From contig JAEWHR010000183.1 of assembly GCA_023387655.1 (NCBI GenBank), positions 1 to 64,000 on the forward strand: a DNA stretch of 64,000 nucleotides. Reading direction: 5' to 3'. Under the pieces are notes generated by a model that was not told where the DNA came from, searched no databases, and saw only the letters and a list, made by a program, of their open reading frames with translations. Shown here piece after piece: positions 51,039-60,120 of this stretch (its first letter is position 1; each line of letters starts with the position of its first letter). This DNA comes from Bacillota bacterium (GTDB taxonomy: Bacteria; Bacillota; Clostridia; Lachnospirales; Lachnospiraceae). The position numbers and the translations under genes were made by a program.

Positions 51039-52388
51039 TTACTGTAATCTTTCTTGTAGCTCTTTACTTAACTCCTCAAAACCTGGCTTACCAAGTAATG
51101 CAAACATATTCCTCTTATAGCTTTCAACCCCCGGTTGATCAAAAGGATTTACTCCAAGAATATATCCACTCACCCCACAAGCAAATTCAAAGAAGTAAAA
51201 TAATTCACCTAAGCAAAATTCAGATTGCTCTGCAATATTGACAATAAGATTTGGAACATCACCATCCGTATGGGCTAATAACGTACCCTTCATTGCACTC
51301 TTATTAATAAAATCAACACTTTTGCCTGCAAGGTAATTTAGTCCATCTAGATCAACAGCTTCCTCTTCAAGAAGAATTTCACAAGTGGATTTTTCAAGAT
51401 TCATAACAGTTTCAAACATGGTTCTTTGTCCATCTTGAATAAACTGTCCCATAGAATGTAAATCTGTAGTTAAGTCAACACTTGCTGGGAAAATACCTTT
51501 CTTGTCTTTTCCTTCACTCTCGCCAAACAACTGCTTCCACCACTCTCCAACATAATGAAGTGCTGGCTCATAATTTGCAAGAATCTCAATACTCTTTCCT
51601 TTTCTCAGAAGGATATTTCGAATACAAGCATAGAGAAGAGAATCATTTTCCTCAAATTTATTATTTAAACAACGCTCTCTCATACTAGCAGCACCATCCA
51701 TGAGTTGCTTGATGTCTGCTCCTGAAACTGCTATCGGCAATAAACCTACTGCCGTTAACACAGAGAAACGCCCTCCAACATCATCTGGTACAATAAAACT
51801 TTCATAACCTTCCTCAGTTGCAAGATTCTTTAATGCCCCACGGGATTTATCTGTTGTTGCATAAATTCTCTTAGCTGCTTCTTCTTTCCCATACTTATTT
51901 ATTAGAAGTTTCTTAAAGATACGGAAAGCAATCGCTGGCTCTGTAGTAGTGCCTGATTTGCTGATGATATTAACTGAAAAATCACGATTCCCGATTACTT
52001 CAATTAAATGTGTTAAGTAAGTACTACTAATATTATTTCCAACATAATAAATTTCCGGTGTTTTACGAACTTCTTTTGACACACAGTTATAAAAACTATG
52101 GCGTAAAAATTCAATTGCGGCTCTTGCACCTAGATAAGAACCACCAATTCCAATTACAAGCAGTACTTCAGAATCGGATTGAATCTTCTTTGCCGCTTCT
52201 TGTATTCTTTCAAATTCTTCTTTATCGTAATTTACAGGGAGATCAATCCAACCTAAGTAATCATTACCCGCTCCTGTTTTCTCTAATAAAACCTGTTTCG
52301 CAGCTTCTGCTGTTGTTTTCATGTAACTTAATTCTTCGTTACTAAAAAACTGTTTTGCTATAGAATAGTCAAAGGTTACTTTAGCCAT
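51039..52388 (-). CDS. pgi: Glucose-6-phosphate isomerase
   Basis: 449 residues, the short bacterial form. VIGIGGSYLGARAAIEFL and IISKSGTTTEPAIAFR are the two sugar-phosphate-binding loops; GGRFSVLTAVGLLP and the GVESYKRNMFALLG region near the C-terminus bear the remaining family signatures. Interconverts glucose 6-phosphate and fructose 6-phosphate; downstream of cellobiose phosphorylase flux through phosphoglucomutase. The ribosome site GGAG is 11 nt from the ATG, a little far. Monocistronic. Confidence 0.96.
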   Translation of the reverse strand: MAKVTFDYSIAKQFFSNEELSYMKTTAEAAKQVLLEKTGAGNDYLGWIDLPVNYDKEEFERIQEAAKKIQSDSEVLLVIGIGGSYLGARAAIEFLRHSFYNCVSKEVRKTPEIYYVGNNISSTYLTHLIEVIGNRDFSVNIISKSGTTTEPAIAFRIFKKLLINKYGKEEAAKRIYATTDKSRGALKNLATEEGYESFIVPDDVGGRFSVLTAVGLLPIAVSGADIKQLMDGAASMRERCLNNKFEENDSLLYACIRNILLRKGKSIEILANYEPALHYVGEWWKQLFGESEGKDKKGIFPASVDLTTDLHSMGQFIQDGQRTMFETVMNLEKSTCEILLEEEAVDLDGLNYLAGKSVDFINKSAMKGTLLAHTDGDVPNLIVNIAEQSEFCLGELFYFFEFACGVSGYILGVNPFDQPGVESYKRNMFALLGKPGFEELSKELQERLQ

Positions 52389-52545
52389 ACCAAACTACAC
52401 TCCTTACTTATGTATTACAGTATCAACCGCCAATAACTTAATAAAATTGATATCTGCGTAGCATTCATATCTCGACTATTCTACCATTCCTACCAAATGT
52501 TTTCAAGGTTTTCGTAAATTTTCACAAATTATTTCAAAATTATGT

Positions 52546-54306
52546 TTACATGAAAAACTCTCTTAGGACTTCTTCAATTAACTCATCGTCTTCCTTACTT
52601 GTAGCTAAACACTCACTCGCTTCTTGCTGAATTCCTGTTACGTTCTCCATAATCTGTTGAAGCTTTATCTTGTCATCTTTCTTCTGCTTTACAATCTCAT
52701 CTATGATATCCTGTGCAGCTTCATAAGAATCCATTTCTTCCATACCTTTATTATCTTCTTTACGTAGAACTTTTATCCTTCTTTCTTCTTCTATTTGACG
52801 CATGTTTCTCTGTTTTTCTTCTTTTAACCTCATTTTTTCCATATAGGCTTTTTGAGAGGCTCTTGATTCATTCCATCTTTCTTCTTTTTTTAGATTTGAA
52901 GTATTTGTATTTGAAGTATTTGGATTTGAAGCTCTTGCTATTTTTTCTTGCAGCTTCGATTCCTTTTGCTTAATTCTTTCCTGTTTGTGTACATATTTTA
53001 AAATTGTAGCATCTTCTTTGGCTTTTATTTTCGCAAGACGATTCGCTTCCTTCTTCTCAATCTTATCCTGCTTTATGGCAGCCCTTTGGTCTAATCTAGC
53101 TTGCTTTTTGTCTTCTTTTTCTTGCTGCTTTGTTAGCCTTTCTTGCTTTCGCAGTGCTTTCTTCTGATCTATTTGCTCCTTTTTTTCAGCATTTGCATCA
53201 AGTTTAGCTTGAATTTTACTAAGTTTATCTTGCTTTTTCTCTTCCTTTTTATTTAGTTTTTCTTGCTTTTCTATTTGAAAAGCCTGTAATTTTGCTTGCT
53301 CTAATTCCTCTTTTTTCAGGATCTTTTCTTGCTTAAAGAATTCTTTTGATTCTATTTTTGCATTTTTCTTATTTAGCTTATCTATTTTTTTGTCTTCTTT
53401 TCTCTTTTCCTTAGAAGACTCTTTTGATAAAGCATTTAGCCTCTTTTTCTCTTCACGAAGCTCCTTTTCTCTTTCTAGCTCCATTGTTTTTAAGAGTTTC
53501 AATTGTTTTTTTTGATCTTTATTATCATTCTTTTTCTCTATTACTTTCTCTACTTTTAATGGTGCACTTTTAGATAAGGCATCTTTTACCACCACTGGTT
53601 TTGGTGTTAGATATCTAACTGGTGTCACTTGTAATGTCTCTTCCACTTCTCTCTTAGCCTCTTCTAACCGTTTTGCTATCTCTGCCTCTTGTAAGGTGGC
53701 TGCAGTTAGAGATGTTACACTATTCGTTAGCTCATAGAGATATTCCCGTCTCGTCTGTTTTTTAAGTTCGGTATTTAGATGCTCTTGTTCCATGCGAGTC
53801 TTAAGGTAATTTTCAAAATAATCTTTTAGATTTAGTCTTAATAATTGCCTATGAGCAGGGATATTCACAACGTTATCCACAATATTCACAATAATAGCGG
53901 TCCAAGCTCCAACAAAGAATGTGAATAAAACCCGTCCTGCTCCACAGTTATAGACAAGTCCTGAAACACCTGCAAATGTACCTACTGCAAGGCATAAGGT
54001 GATAGTTTGTCCACTTAAATTCTCCCATGTGGATAACAATATTCCACAGAATTTACTTCTATTCACATGCTTGTCCACAAAAATATCCACGTTATTCACA
54101 CCGATTTTTAGTTGATAAGATGTTTCAAATCGTAGCTTCATGTTTTTCATCCAATTAGTATTCGTCGTGGCCATCGATTCCGAGGCGCGAATTAATCTTA
54201 CGTATCCATACAGCAGGCAACATTTCATCAGTACTCCAATGCAACATATCCCGCCCATGATGTACAAGAACGTATAATTATCGTAAAAACTCTCGATGAA
54301 CTTCAT
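52546..54306 (-). CDS. Membrane-anchored Lys/Glu-rich rod protein of unknown function
   Basis: 586 residues from ATG 54306 (AAGGA upstream; an ATG 11 codons earlier is less likely). About three hydrophobic segments in the first 145 residues (YIMGGICCIGVLMKCCLLYGYV; TITLCLAVGTFAGVSGLVYNC; VLFTFFVGAWTAIIVNIVDNVV, the last two forming a hairpin). From about 150 onward the sequence is almost purely Lys, Glu, Gln, Leu with KKEE/KQEK periodicity, especially 260-520, a long single alpha-helix or coiled coil. The last 70 residues are acidic (EMDSYEAAQDIIDEIVKQKK). Low complexity prevents family assignment. Possibly a cytosolic rod tethered to the membrane. Confidence 0.75.
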   Translation of the reverse strand: MKFIESFYDNYTFLYIMGGICCIGVLMKCCLLYGYVRLIRASESMATTNTNWMKNMKLRFETSYQLKIGVNNVDIFVDKHVNRSKFCGILLSTWENLSGQTITLCLAVGTFAGVSGLVYNCGAGRVLFTFFVGAWTAIIVNIVDNVVNIPAHRQLLRLNLKDYFENYLKTRMEQEHLNTELKKQTRREYLYELTNSVTSLTAATLQEAEIAKRLEEAKREVEETLQVTPVRYLTPKPVVVKDALSKSAPLKVEKVIEKKNDNKDQKKQLKLLKTMELEREKELREEKKRLNALSKESSKEKRKEDKKIDKLNKKNAKIESKEFFKQEKILKKEELEQAKLQAFQIEKQEKLNKKEEKKQDKLSKIQAKLDANAEKKEQIDQKKALRKQERLTKQQEKEDKKQARLDQRAAIKQDKIEKKEANRLAKIKAKEDATILKYVHKQERIKQKESKLQEKIARASNPNTSNTNTSNLKKEERWNESRASQKAYMEKMRLKEEKQRNMRQIEEERRIKVLRKEDNKGMEEMDSYEAAQDIIDEIVKQKKDDKIKLQQIMENVTGIQQEASECLATSKEDDELIEEVLREFFM

Positions 54307-54540
54307 GGTGGTTTGTCCTTTCCATAATTTTACATTCATTATATCTAAGAAATTAATCTTTGAAAAGATAAACCGCTAGTCACAGTTTGACAAAACGTGA
54401 CTACTCTATTCCCCCATGTACAAAATATAAGAGAAAGATACATAAATCTAAGTCAATTTGCTACCACCTCGTATAAAAATAGCTCTATATCCAGTAATGG
54501 AGCATGATTATGAATAATCGTACCCAAAAACTTTACAGAG

Positions 54541-54664
54541 AACCAATATTCATACCAAAGACTTTACACAGAACCAATATTCATACCAAAGACTTTACAC
54601 AGAACCAATATTTATACCAAAGACTTTACACAGAACCAATATTCATACCAAAGACTTTACACAG
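54541..54664. repeat. 31-nt tandem repeat, four units
   Basis: Four units of AACCAATATTCATACCAAAG followed by ACTTTACACAG: 54541-54571, 54572-54602, 54603-54633 (one change) and 54634-54664; a half unit (54526-54540) precedes. Sits just beyond the terminator of the rRNA methyltransferase gene. The rest of 54307-54525 shows no gene. Confidence 0.95.
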
Positions 54665-54675
54665 AACCAAAAAAA

Positions 54676-54723
54676 GAAGCTTTTACTCTATGGAATTTAC
54701 CAACTCCATAGAGTAAAAGCTTC
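54676..54723 (-). terminator. Very strong terminator of the SpoU methyltransferase gene
   Basis: Perfect 19-bp arms GAAGCTTTTACTCTATGGA / TCCATAGAGTAAAAGCTTC, 10-nt loop, then TTTTTTTGG on the minus strand. Confidence 0.95.
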
Positions 54724-54787
54724 AGAAAAATCTGATATCATATTAAACTGTTTTCTATCAAAGTAATCCTCAATTCTTAAACTAGGC

Positions 54788-55582
54788 TTACCTGTTTCGA
54801 ATTTGTCGATATGATTCATACATTAGTATAGCTGCTGCAATAGCTGCATTTAGGGATTCTACATTTCCTTCCATCGGTATTTTTATTCGCTGTGTAGAAA
54901 GTGAGCTTGCAGCATCGCTTAATCCATTTGCCTCATTACCGATAAGAATTGCAGACTTTCCCTGGTATGATACTTCATCATACCATACCGCACCTTGTAG
55001 ATGTGCTGCATAAATGTTAATTCCTTCGCTTTTGATTTGATTAAGACAAGCCAAAAAATCTTCTGCATAAAAGAAAGGTACACGAAATATAGCTCCCATT
55101 GTAGAACGAATCACCTTTGGGTTAAACATATCTACGCTATCTTTACTAAGTATAATACCTGACATTCCTACTCCCTCAGCGGTTCTTACCATTGTCCCTA
55201 AATTTCCTGGATCTCTGATATCTTCTAACAAAAGTAATCGGATGGATTCTCCAGAGATCATATCGCTAAGGCGATACGTTGGCTGTTTTACAATGGCTAA
55301 AATTCCTTGGGGTGTGATAGTCTCTGATGATTCCTTCATAACCTGATCGGATACCACCTCATAATCCAAATCCCGTAAGTATGCTGGATCTTGTTTCGCA
55401 TATTGAGAATAATAACTCTCTGCTAGATACACCTTCTGTATTAGATTACGCTTTTGGCTAGCAACTTCTTCGAACATTTTCTTTCCCTCGCAGATAAATA
55501 CACCCTGCTCGTTCCTAGCCTTACTCTGTTTTTGAAGTTTCATCAAGTTTTTGATTTGACTATTGGATGAACTAGTAATCAT
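54788..55582 (-). CDS. SpoU/TrmH-family RNA 2'-O-methyltransferase
   Basis: 264 residues. N-terminal substrate-binding domain (NSQIKNLMKLQKQSKARNEQGVFICEG) and the SPOUT knot with LLLEDIRDPGNLGTMVRTAEG (motif 1), AILIGNEANGLSD (motif 2) and IPMEGNVESLNAAIAAAILMYE (motif 3). Likely methylates a ribose in 23S rRNA (RlmB/YsgA type) using S-adenosylmethionine; the exact nucleotide cannot be read. GAGG precedes the ATG. Follows ktrA by 108 nt. Confidence 0.93.
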   Translation of the reverse strand: MITSSSNSQIKNLMKLQKQSKARNEQGVFICEGKKMFEEVASQKRNLIQKVYLAESYYSQYAKQDPAYLRDLDYEVVSDQVMKESSETITPQGILAIVKQPTYRLSDMISGESIRLLLLEDIRDPGNLGTMVRTAEGVGMSGIILSKDSVDMFNPKVIRSTMGAIFRVPFFYAEDFLACLNQIKSEGINIYAAHLQGAVWYDEVSYQGKSAILIGNEANGLSDAASSLSTQRIKIPMEGNVESLNAAIAAAILMYESYRQIRNR

Positions 55583-55690
55583 ATATTCCTCACTTCTACT
55601 CTGCTTTTATACCAATCGCAGCTATGTGCGTTAATACAAATCACTTGTTTATTTTTCTAGAACCTTATAACCACTTGGCTTGCCCGTTAT

Positions 55691-56344
55691 TTACTGGTTC
55701 GCTAATTTATTTAATATCTCATTCTTACCAATGATAACTAATACATCATTTCTTTCAAGAGGCATATCAGCATCTGGATTGATATTGAGCTGATCATCTC
55801 TTTTGATTCCAATTACGTTAATCTTATTTTTTGCACGTAAATTTAATTCACGTAAAGAATGACCGATCCATTCTTGTAAGATATCAAGTTCCATCATACT
55901 AAAGGTAGAAGATAACTCAATCGCATCAAAGAAGTTCCCCATCATCAAATTGTTTGCGATACGAATCCCGGTTTCTTTTTCCGGAAATACAACCATATCT
56001 GCTCCAACCTTCTTAAGCACTTTCGCATGCAACTCATTTTGAGCCTTTGCAAGTACATATGGTACACCTAACTCTTTTACAAGTATCGTTACCATTACAC
56101 TTGCCTCTAGGTTCTCACCGATAGCAATCACTGCCCCATCAAAATTTCTTAGACCAAGACTTTCTAATGCTTCCGCTTCTGTTACATCTGCTCGTACCGC
56201 ATAAGTTACATAGTCGGCAATTTCATGAATTTTATCTTCATCATTATCTACAACCATTACTTCGCATCCGCCTTCTGCAAGCGTTGTTGCTACACTTTTA
56301 CCAAAGCGTCCTAAACCAAAAACTACAAATTCTTTTCTTGCCAT
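55691..56344 (-). CDS. ktrA: Potassium channel regulatory subunit KtrA (TrkA family)
   Basis: 217 residues. RCK domain with nucleotide loop FGLGRFGKS (8-16) and VVDNDEDKI ending the second strand (acidic residue binding NAD(H)/ATP), then a TrkA_C domain (about 135-217, DILQEWIGHSLRELNL). It forms the octameric ring gating KtrB; TrkA_C in Firmicutes binds c-di-AMP. AGGAGG precedes the ATG. Follows ktrB by 99 nt, which hold one 8-bp hairpin (56383-56406). Confidence 0.95.
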   Translation of the reverse strand: MARKEFVVFGLGRFGKSVATTLAEGGCEVMVVDNDEDKIHEIADYVTYAVRADVTEAEALESLGLRNFDGAVIAIGENLEASVMVTILVKELGVPYVLAKAQNELHAKVLKKVGADMVVFPEKETGIRIANNLMMGNFFDAIELSSTFSMMELDILQEWIGHSLRELNLRAKNKINVIGIKRDDQLNINPDADMPLERNDVLVIIGKNEILNKLANQ

Positions 56345-56382
56345 AGCTTCCTCCTAATAATCCCTCACTACACTCACTGCGT

Positions 56383-56406
56383 ACCACATCTACTCTATGA
56401 TGTGGT
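56383..56406 (-). promoter_or_regulatory. Hairpin between ktrB and ktrA
   Basis: ACCACATC / GATGTGGT perfect 8-bp arms, 8-nt loop, no T-run. Probably an mRNA processing or stability element. Confidence 0.5.
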
Positions 56407-56443
56407 CGTGTTGGATATAAAGTATGAAAATGTTAAATACATA

Positions 56444-57811
56444 CTAACCTACCAATATTTTTCCTTCTGGTAAGGATTTTTCTCCATGATGTTTACTTGC
56501 ATTAATTGCAAGTGCCATCGTAATAGGACCAATACGTCCTAGATACATTGTTATCATAACTAGAATTTTACCTGCAGTCTTCAAACTTCCTGTCATATTT
56601 CTGGTAAGACCAACTGTACCAATGGCTGAGGTTGTCTCATAAAGAGTATCTAAAAAGCTACTATTTTGAATTGCAGTTAAAGCAATGGTAGTTACAACTA
56701 GTACCAAAAAGCTGACGGTTACTACTGCAAGACCTTTTTTTAAATATTGATCTGAAATTCTTCTTTGAAATATTTCGATGTCTTTTTTCCCACGTATAAT
56801 AGAAATCGTAGAAAGTAAGATTACCGCCACCGTTACTGTTTTGATTCCTCCTGCTGTACCAGAAGGAGAACCTCCAATAAACATCCAAACTAAATACAAT
56901 ATGCTCGTGGCATCTTTAAAATTTTGTTGCGGTATTGTTGCAAAACCTGCAGTTCTAGTAGTAACTGATTGAAAGAGTGAACTTAGCATCTTCTTTCCAA
57001 AGGAGAGTTCCCCAATGGTTGCTGGATTATTATATTCTAATATTAAGGTTAACACTGCCCCTAGCACTATCATACCTGCTGTAAATGTAATCACAATTTT
57101 AGAATGTAAGGTTAACCTTCGAAACATGGAACGAACTTTAATTTCTTTTTTAATTGCCTGTTTTGTGATATGAAGTACATCCCACCATACCGGAAAACCA
57201 ATACCACCAAGGACAATTAATCCCATCGTTACTAAGTTAATCAATAGGTTATCACGATATTGAGCAAAACTACTATCTCCAATTAAGTCAATACCAGCAT
57301 TACAAAATGCCGATACGGAATGAAAAATGGAATACCATACACCATCCACAAATCCATACTCTGGTATAAATTGAATTGAGTAGCATAATGCTCCTATCCC
57401 TTCTACAATCAGAGTAAACTTTATAATCTTTTTCGTAAGTTTTACTAGACCAGACAAAGTATCAATATTATAAGCATTTTGAATTAACAGTCTGTCTGAT
57501 AATTTTACTCTCTTTCCGAGAAGTAAAAATATTGTTGTAGTGAAGGTTACAACGCCCAACCCGCCAAACTGAATTAAGAACAGAATTACAAACTGACCGA
57601 AAAAACTCCAATGTTCTGCCATCGTTACAGTTGTAAGTCCAGTCACACAGATGGATGTTGTAGCAGTAAAGAATGAATCTTCAAGCGGCGTGACAATTCC
57701 TACTCTAGTGGCAATTGGTAGAGATAGTAACAAGGTGCCTAGTACAATCCCTGCTAAAAAACCAAATGCAATCATTCTCGTTGTTGAAAACCTTCTTTTT
57801 TTCTGAAACAT
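56444..57811 (-). CDS. ktrB: Potassium transporter KtrB (TrkH family)
   Basis: 455 residues, about ten hydrophobic segments forming four membrane-pore-membrane repeats. Selectivity-filter sequences are visible: TATTSICVTGLT (first repeat, about 49-60), SVSAFCNAGIDL, RTAGFATI and TSAIGTVGLTRNM. Sodium-dependent potassium uptake with KtrA; used in osmotic balance. AGGAG precedes the ATG. Follows prfA by 33 nt, so it may share its transcript. Confidence 0.95.
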   Translation of the reverse strand: MFQKKRRFSTTRMIAFGFLAGIVLGTLLLSLPIATRVGIVTPLEDSFFTATTSICVTGLTTVTMAEHWSFFGQFVILFLIQFGGLGVVTFTTTIFLLLGKRVKLSDRLLIQNAYNIDTLSGLVKLTKKIIKFTLIVEGIGALCYSIQFIPEYGFVDGVWYSIFHSVSAFCNAGIDLIGDSSFAQYRDNLLINLVTMGLIVLGGIGFPVWWDVLHITKQAIKKEIKVRSMFRRLTLHSKIVITFTAGMIVLGAVLTLILEYNNPATIGELSFGKKMLSSLFQSVTTRTAGFATIPQQNFKDATSILYLVWMFIGGSPSGTAGGIKTVTVAVILLSTISIIRGKKDIEIFQRRISDQYLKKGLAVVTVSFLVLVVTTIALTAIQNSSFLDTLYETTSAIGTVGLTRNMTGSLKTAGKILVMITMYLGRIGPITMALAINASKHHGEKSLPEGKILVG

Positions 57812-57844
57812 AGCTGTCTCCTATACAATTTACCTCTTTGCGGT

Positions 57845-58921
57845 TTAATATTCTTCCTGCATATTGGAAAGCTTTGCTGCTTGATCTGCTGCAATTAAGC
57901 TATCAATTATTTCTTGTAAATCACCGTTCATGATATCATCCAAACGATGGCTAGTAAGTTTAATTCTATGATCAGTACAACGTCCCTGTGGGAAATTATA
58001 CGTACGTATCTTTTCAGAACGATCTCCAGTTCCTACTTGACTCTTTCTAGCAGCTGCCTCTGCATCATGAGCCTTTTCAAGTTCCAACTCATATAATCTT
58101 GCACGTAATACCTTTAATGCCTTGTCACGGTTCTTTAACTGAGATTTCTCATCTTGACAAGAGATTACGATACCTGTAGGAATATGAGTTAATCTTACTG
58201 CAGAGTCAGTAGTATTAACGCACTGACCACCGTTACCTGATGAACGGAACACGTCGAAACGACAATCATTCATATTTAGTTCTACGTCTACTTCTTCTGC
58301 CTCTGGCATAATAGCAACAGTTACCGTTGAAGTATGAATTCTACCACCTGATTCTGTTACTGGAATTCTCTGTACACGATGTACTCCACTTTCATACTTA
58401 AGTTTTGAGTAAGCACCTTGCCCATTAATCATAAAGATTACTTCCTTAAAACCACCGATACCATTTTCATTTAAGTTCATCATATCAATTTTCCAACGCA
58501 TTGTTTCAGCATATTTGGAGTACATACGGAAAAGTTCTGCAGCGAATAAAGCAGCTTCATCTCCACCGGCTCCTCCTCTGATTTCAACAATAACGTTCTT
58601 TGAATCATTTGGATCCTTTGGTAGTAATAATATCTTAAGTTGATCTTCTATTACTACTAGATTTGCTTTGCTTGTAGATAACTCTTCTTTCGCAAGTTCG
58701 CGCATCTCTTCATCGCTCTCTTCTTCTAGTATCTCCAAGCTTTCTTCAATGTTTTTCTTGGTTTGCTTATATTCAAGATATTTTTCTACAATTTCGCCAA
58801 GATCATTTTGCTCTTTCATTAATTTACGAAATCTCGATTGGTCATTCGTTACAGTTGGTTCATTTAATTCATTCTGGATTTCTTGAAATCGTATTAATAG
58901 ATCTTCTAATTTATCAAACAT
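57845..58921 (-). CDS. prfA: Peptide chain release factor 1
   Basis: 358 residues. Reads UAA/UAG: the PxT codon-recognition tripeptide appears as PVT (187-189) and the GGQ peptidyl-hydrolysis motif at 231-233 (SSGNGGQCVNTTDSAV). AGAGG lies 6 nt before the ATG. Follows prmC, whose product methylates the GGQ glutamine. Confidence 0.97.
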   Translation of the reverse strand: MFDKLEDLLIRFQEIQNELNEPTVTNDQSRFRKLMKEQNDLGEIVEKYLEYKQTKKNIEESLEILEEESDEEMRELAKEELSTSKANLVVIEDQLKILLLPKDPNDSKNVIVEIRGGAGGDEAALFAAELFRMYSKYAETMRWKIDMMNLNENGIGGFKEVIFMINGQGAYSKLKYESGVHRVQRIPVTESGGRIHTSTVTVAIMPEAEEVDVELNMNDCRFDVFRSSGNGGQCVNTTDSAVRLTHIPTGIVISCQDEKSQLKNRDKALKVLRARLYELELEKAHDAEAAARKSQVGTGDRSEKIRTYNFPQGRCTDHRIKLTSHRLDDIMNGDLQEIIDSLIAADQAAKLSNMQEEY

Positions 58922-59136
58922 GTTAACCTCTATTCTAGCTCTTTGCGCTTTTTATTAACACTGGTATAGTTATTCCTCTTAACATCTATCCAGTTCATAA
59001 TCTTCCATAGTCATAATACTATTACTTATGAGAAAATGCGAATCAAATTCTCGTTTATGTTATATTAGTTTGCGCAGCTAGAGAAAAACCATCTCTATAT
59101 TCCTAATATTTCTCACTAACATCTTTTTAACTCCTT

Positions 59137-59985
59137 TTATTTGACTTCACCCTCATACACTGCGCTAACCACACGGTCCAAACCAGCATAATCTTTTACC
59201 ACATTAATTTGGGTAAATCCATTTTGAATTAATAATTTACTCACTGACGCTGCTTGATTGCAGCCAATTTCTAGATAAATTTTACCATTGTTTCTTAAAA
59301 ATCTTCCTGATTCTTTTGCTAATATCCGATAGAATTTTAATCCATCTACATCACCATCAAGGGCAATCCGTGGTTCATGATCTTTTACTTCTGGCATTAA
59401 CCCCTCAATAACCTCTGACTCAATATATGGTGGATTTGAAACTATCACATCGAATGTTCCAAAAACATTTTCGAACATATCACTCTGTAGGTAGGTAACC
59501 GAAACATCGTTATCTCTTGCATTTTCTTGTGCAACTTGAATCGCTTCTCTTGAAATATCAACAGCTACCGCTTTATTTAAGTTACCAAGTTTTGCAAGAC
59601 TAACAATAATACACCCGGAACCCGTACAAAGTTCTAAGACGTCCTTATTCTTACTTTCTTTTAAGACTTCTTCCACTAATCGCTCAGTATCTTGCCTTGG
59701 AATTAAAACAGATTCATTGACACGAAAAGAAAGCCCCATAAATTCCTGACTTCCAGTAAGATACTGTAACGGAATATGCAAGGCCCTCTTTTTAAGAAGT
59801 TGCTGATAGTGTTCATACCAATCTATCGGCATATCTTCTCTAGCCCGAATCATATAGTCAACTCTTCTAAACCCGGTTACATGCTCAAGCAAATACCAAG
59901 CGTCTAATTCTGCATCATAGATGCCTACAGCCTGAAGGAGGTCACTTCCCTCCCTCAATGCACTCTCATAAGTTATATTCGACAT
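59137..59985 (-). CDS. prmC: Release factor glutamine methyltransferase
   Basis: 282 residues from ATG 59985 (AAGGA 6 nt upstream; the ATG two codons earlier is too close). N-terminal helical domain, then the SAM-binding fold with VLELCTGSGCIIVSLAK, and the NPPY motif (SNPPYIES, about 183-190) that grips the substrate glutamine. Methylates RF1 and RF2. Conserved pairing with prfA. Confidence 0.97.
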   Translation of the reverse strand: MSNITYESALREGSDLLQAVGIYDAELDAWYLLEHVTGFRRVDYMIRAREDMPIDWYEHYQQLLKKRALHIPLQYLTGSQEFMGLSFRVNESVLIPRQDTERLVEEVLKESKNKDVLELCTGSGCIIVSLAKLGNLNKAVAVDISREAIQVAQENARDNDVSVTYLQSDMFENVFGTFDVIVSNPPYIESEVIEGLMPEVKDHEPRIALDGDVDGLKFYRILAKESGRFLRNNGKIYLEIGCNQAASVSKLLIQNGFTQINVVKDYAGLDRVVSAVYEGEVK

Positions 59986-60120
59986 TATCATTCCTTAATA
60001 TGTTTCCTAATTTCTGTACTGCTCTTTATGCATACAAAGTTTGGTTTAAGCGTACTAGAACACTTTGCAGCCCAGACGCAAACATGCTAAATGAAAAAAT
60101 TTCATTATTTATCCTAATTG

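Noticed and set aside
811..54664. CRISPR arrays
   Set aside because: The repeats are contiguous with no spacers between units, and no cas gene is present.
54504..54716. 70-codon plus-strand frame with a repeated PIFIPKTLHRT-like sequence
   Set aside because: The 31-nt unit is not a multiple of three, so the peptide repeat only appears every third unit; no ribosome site is present and it runs into the terminator stem.
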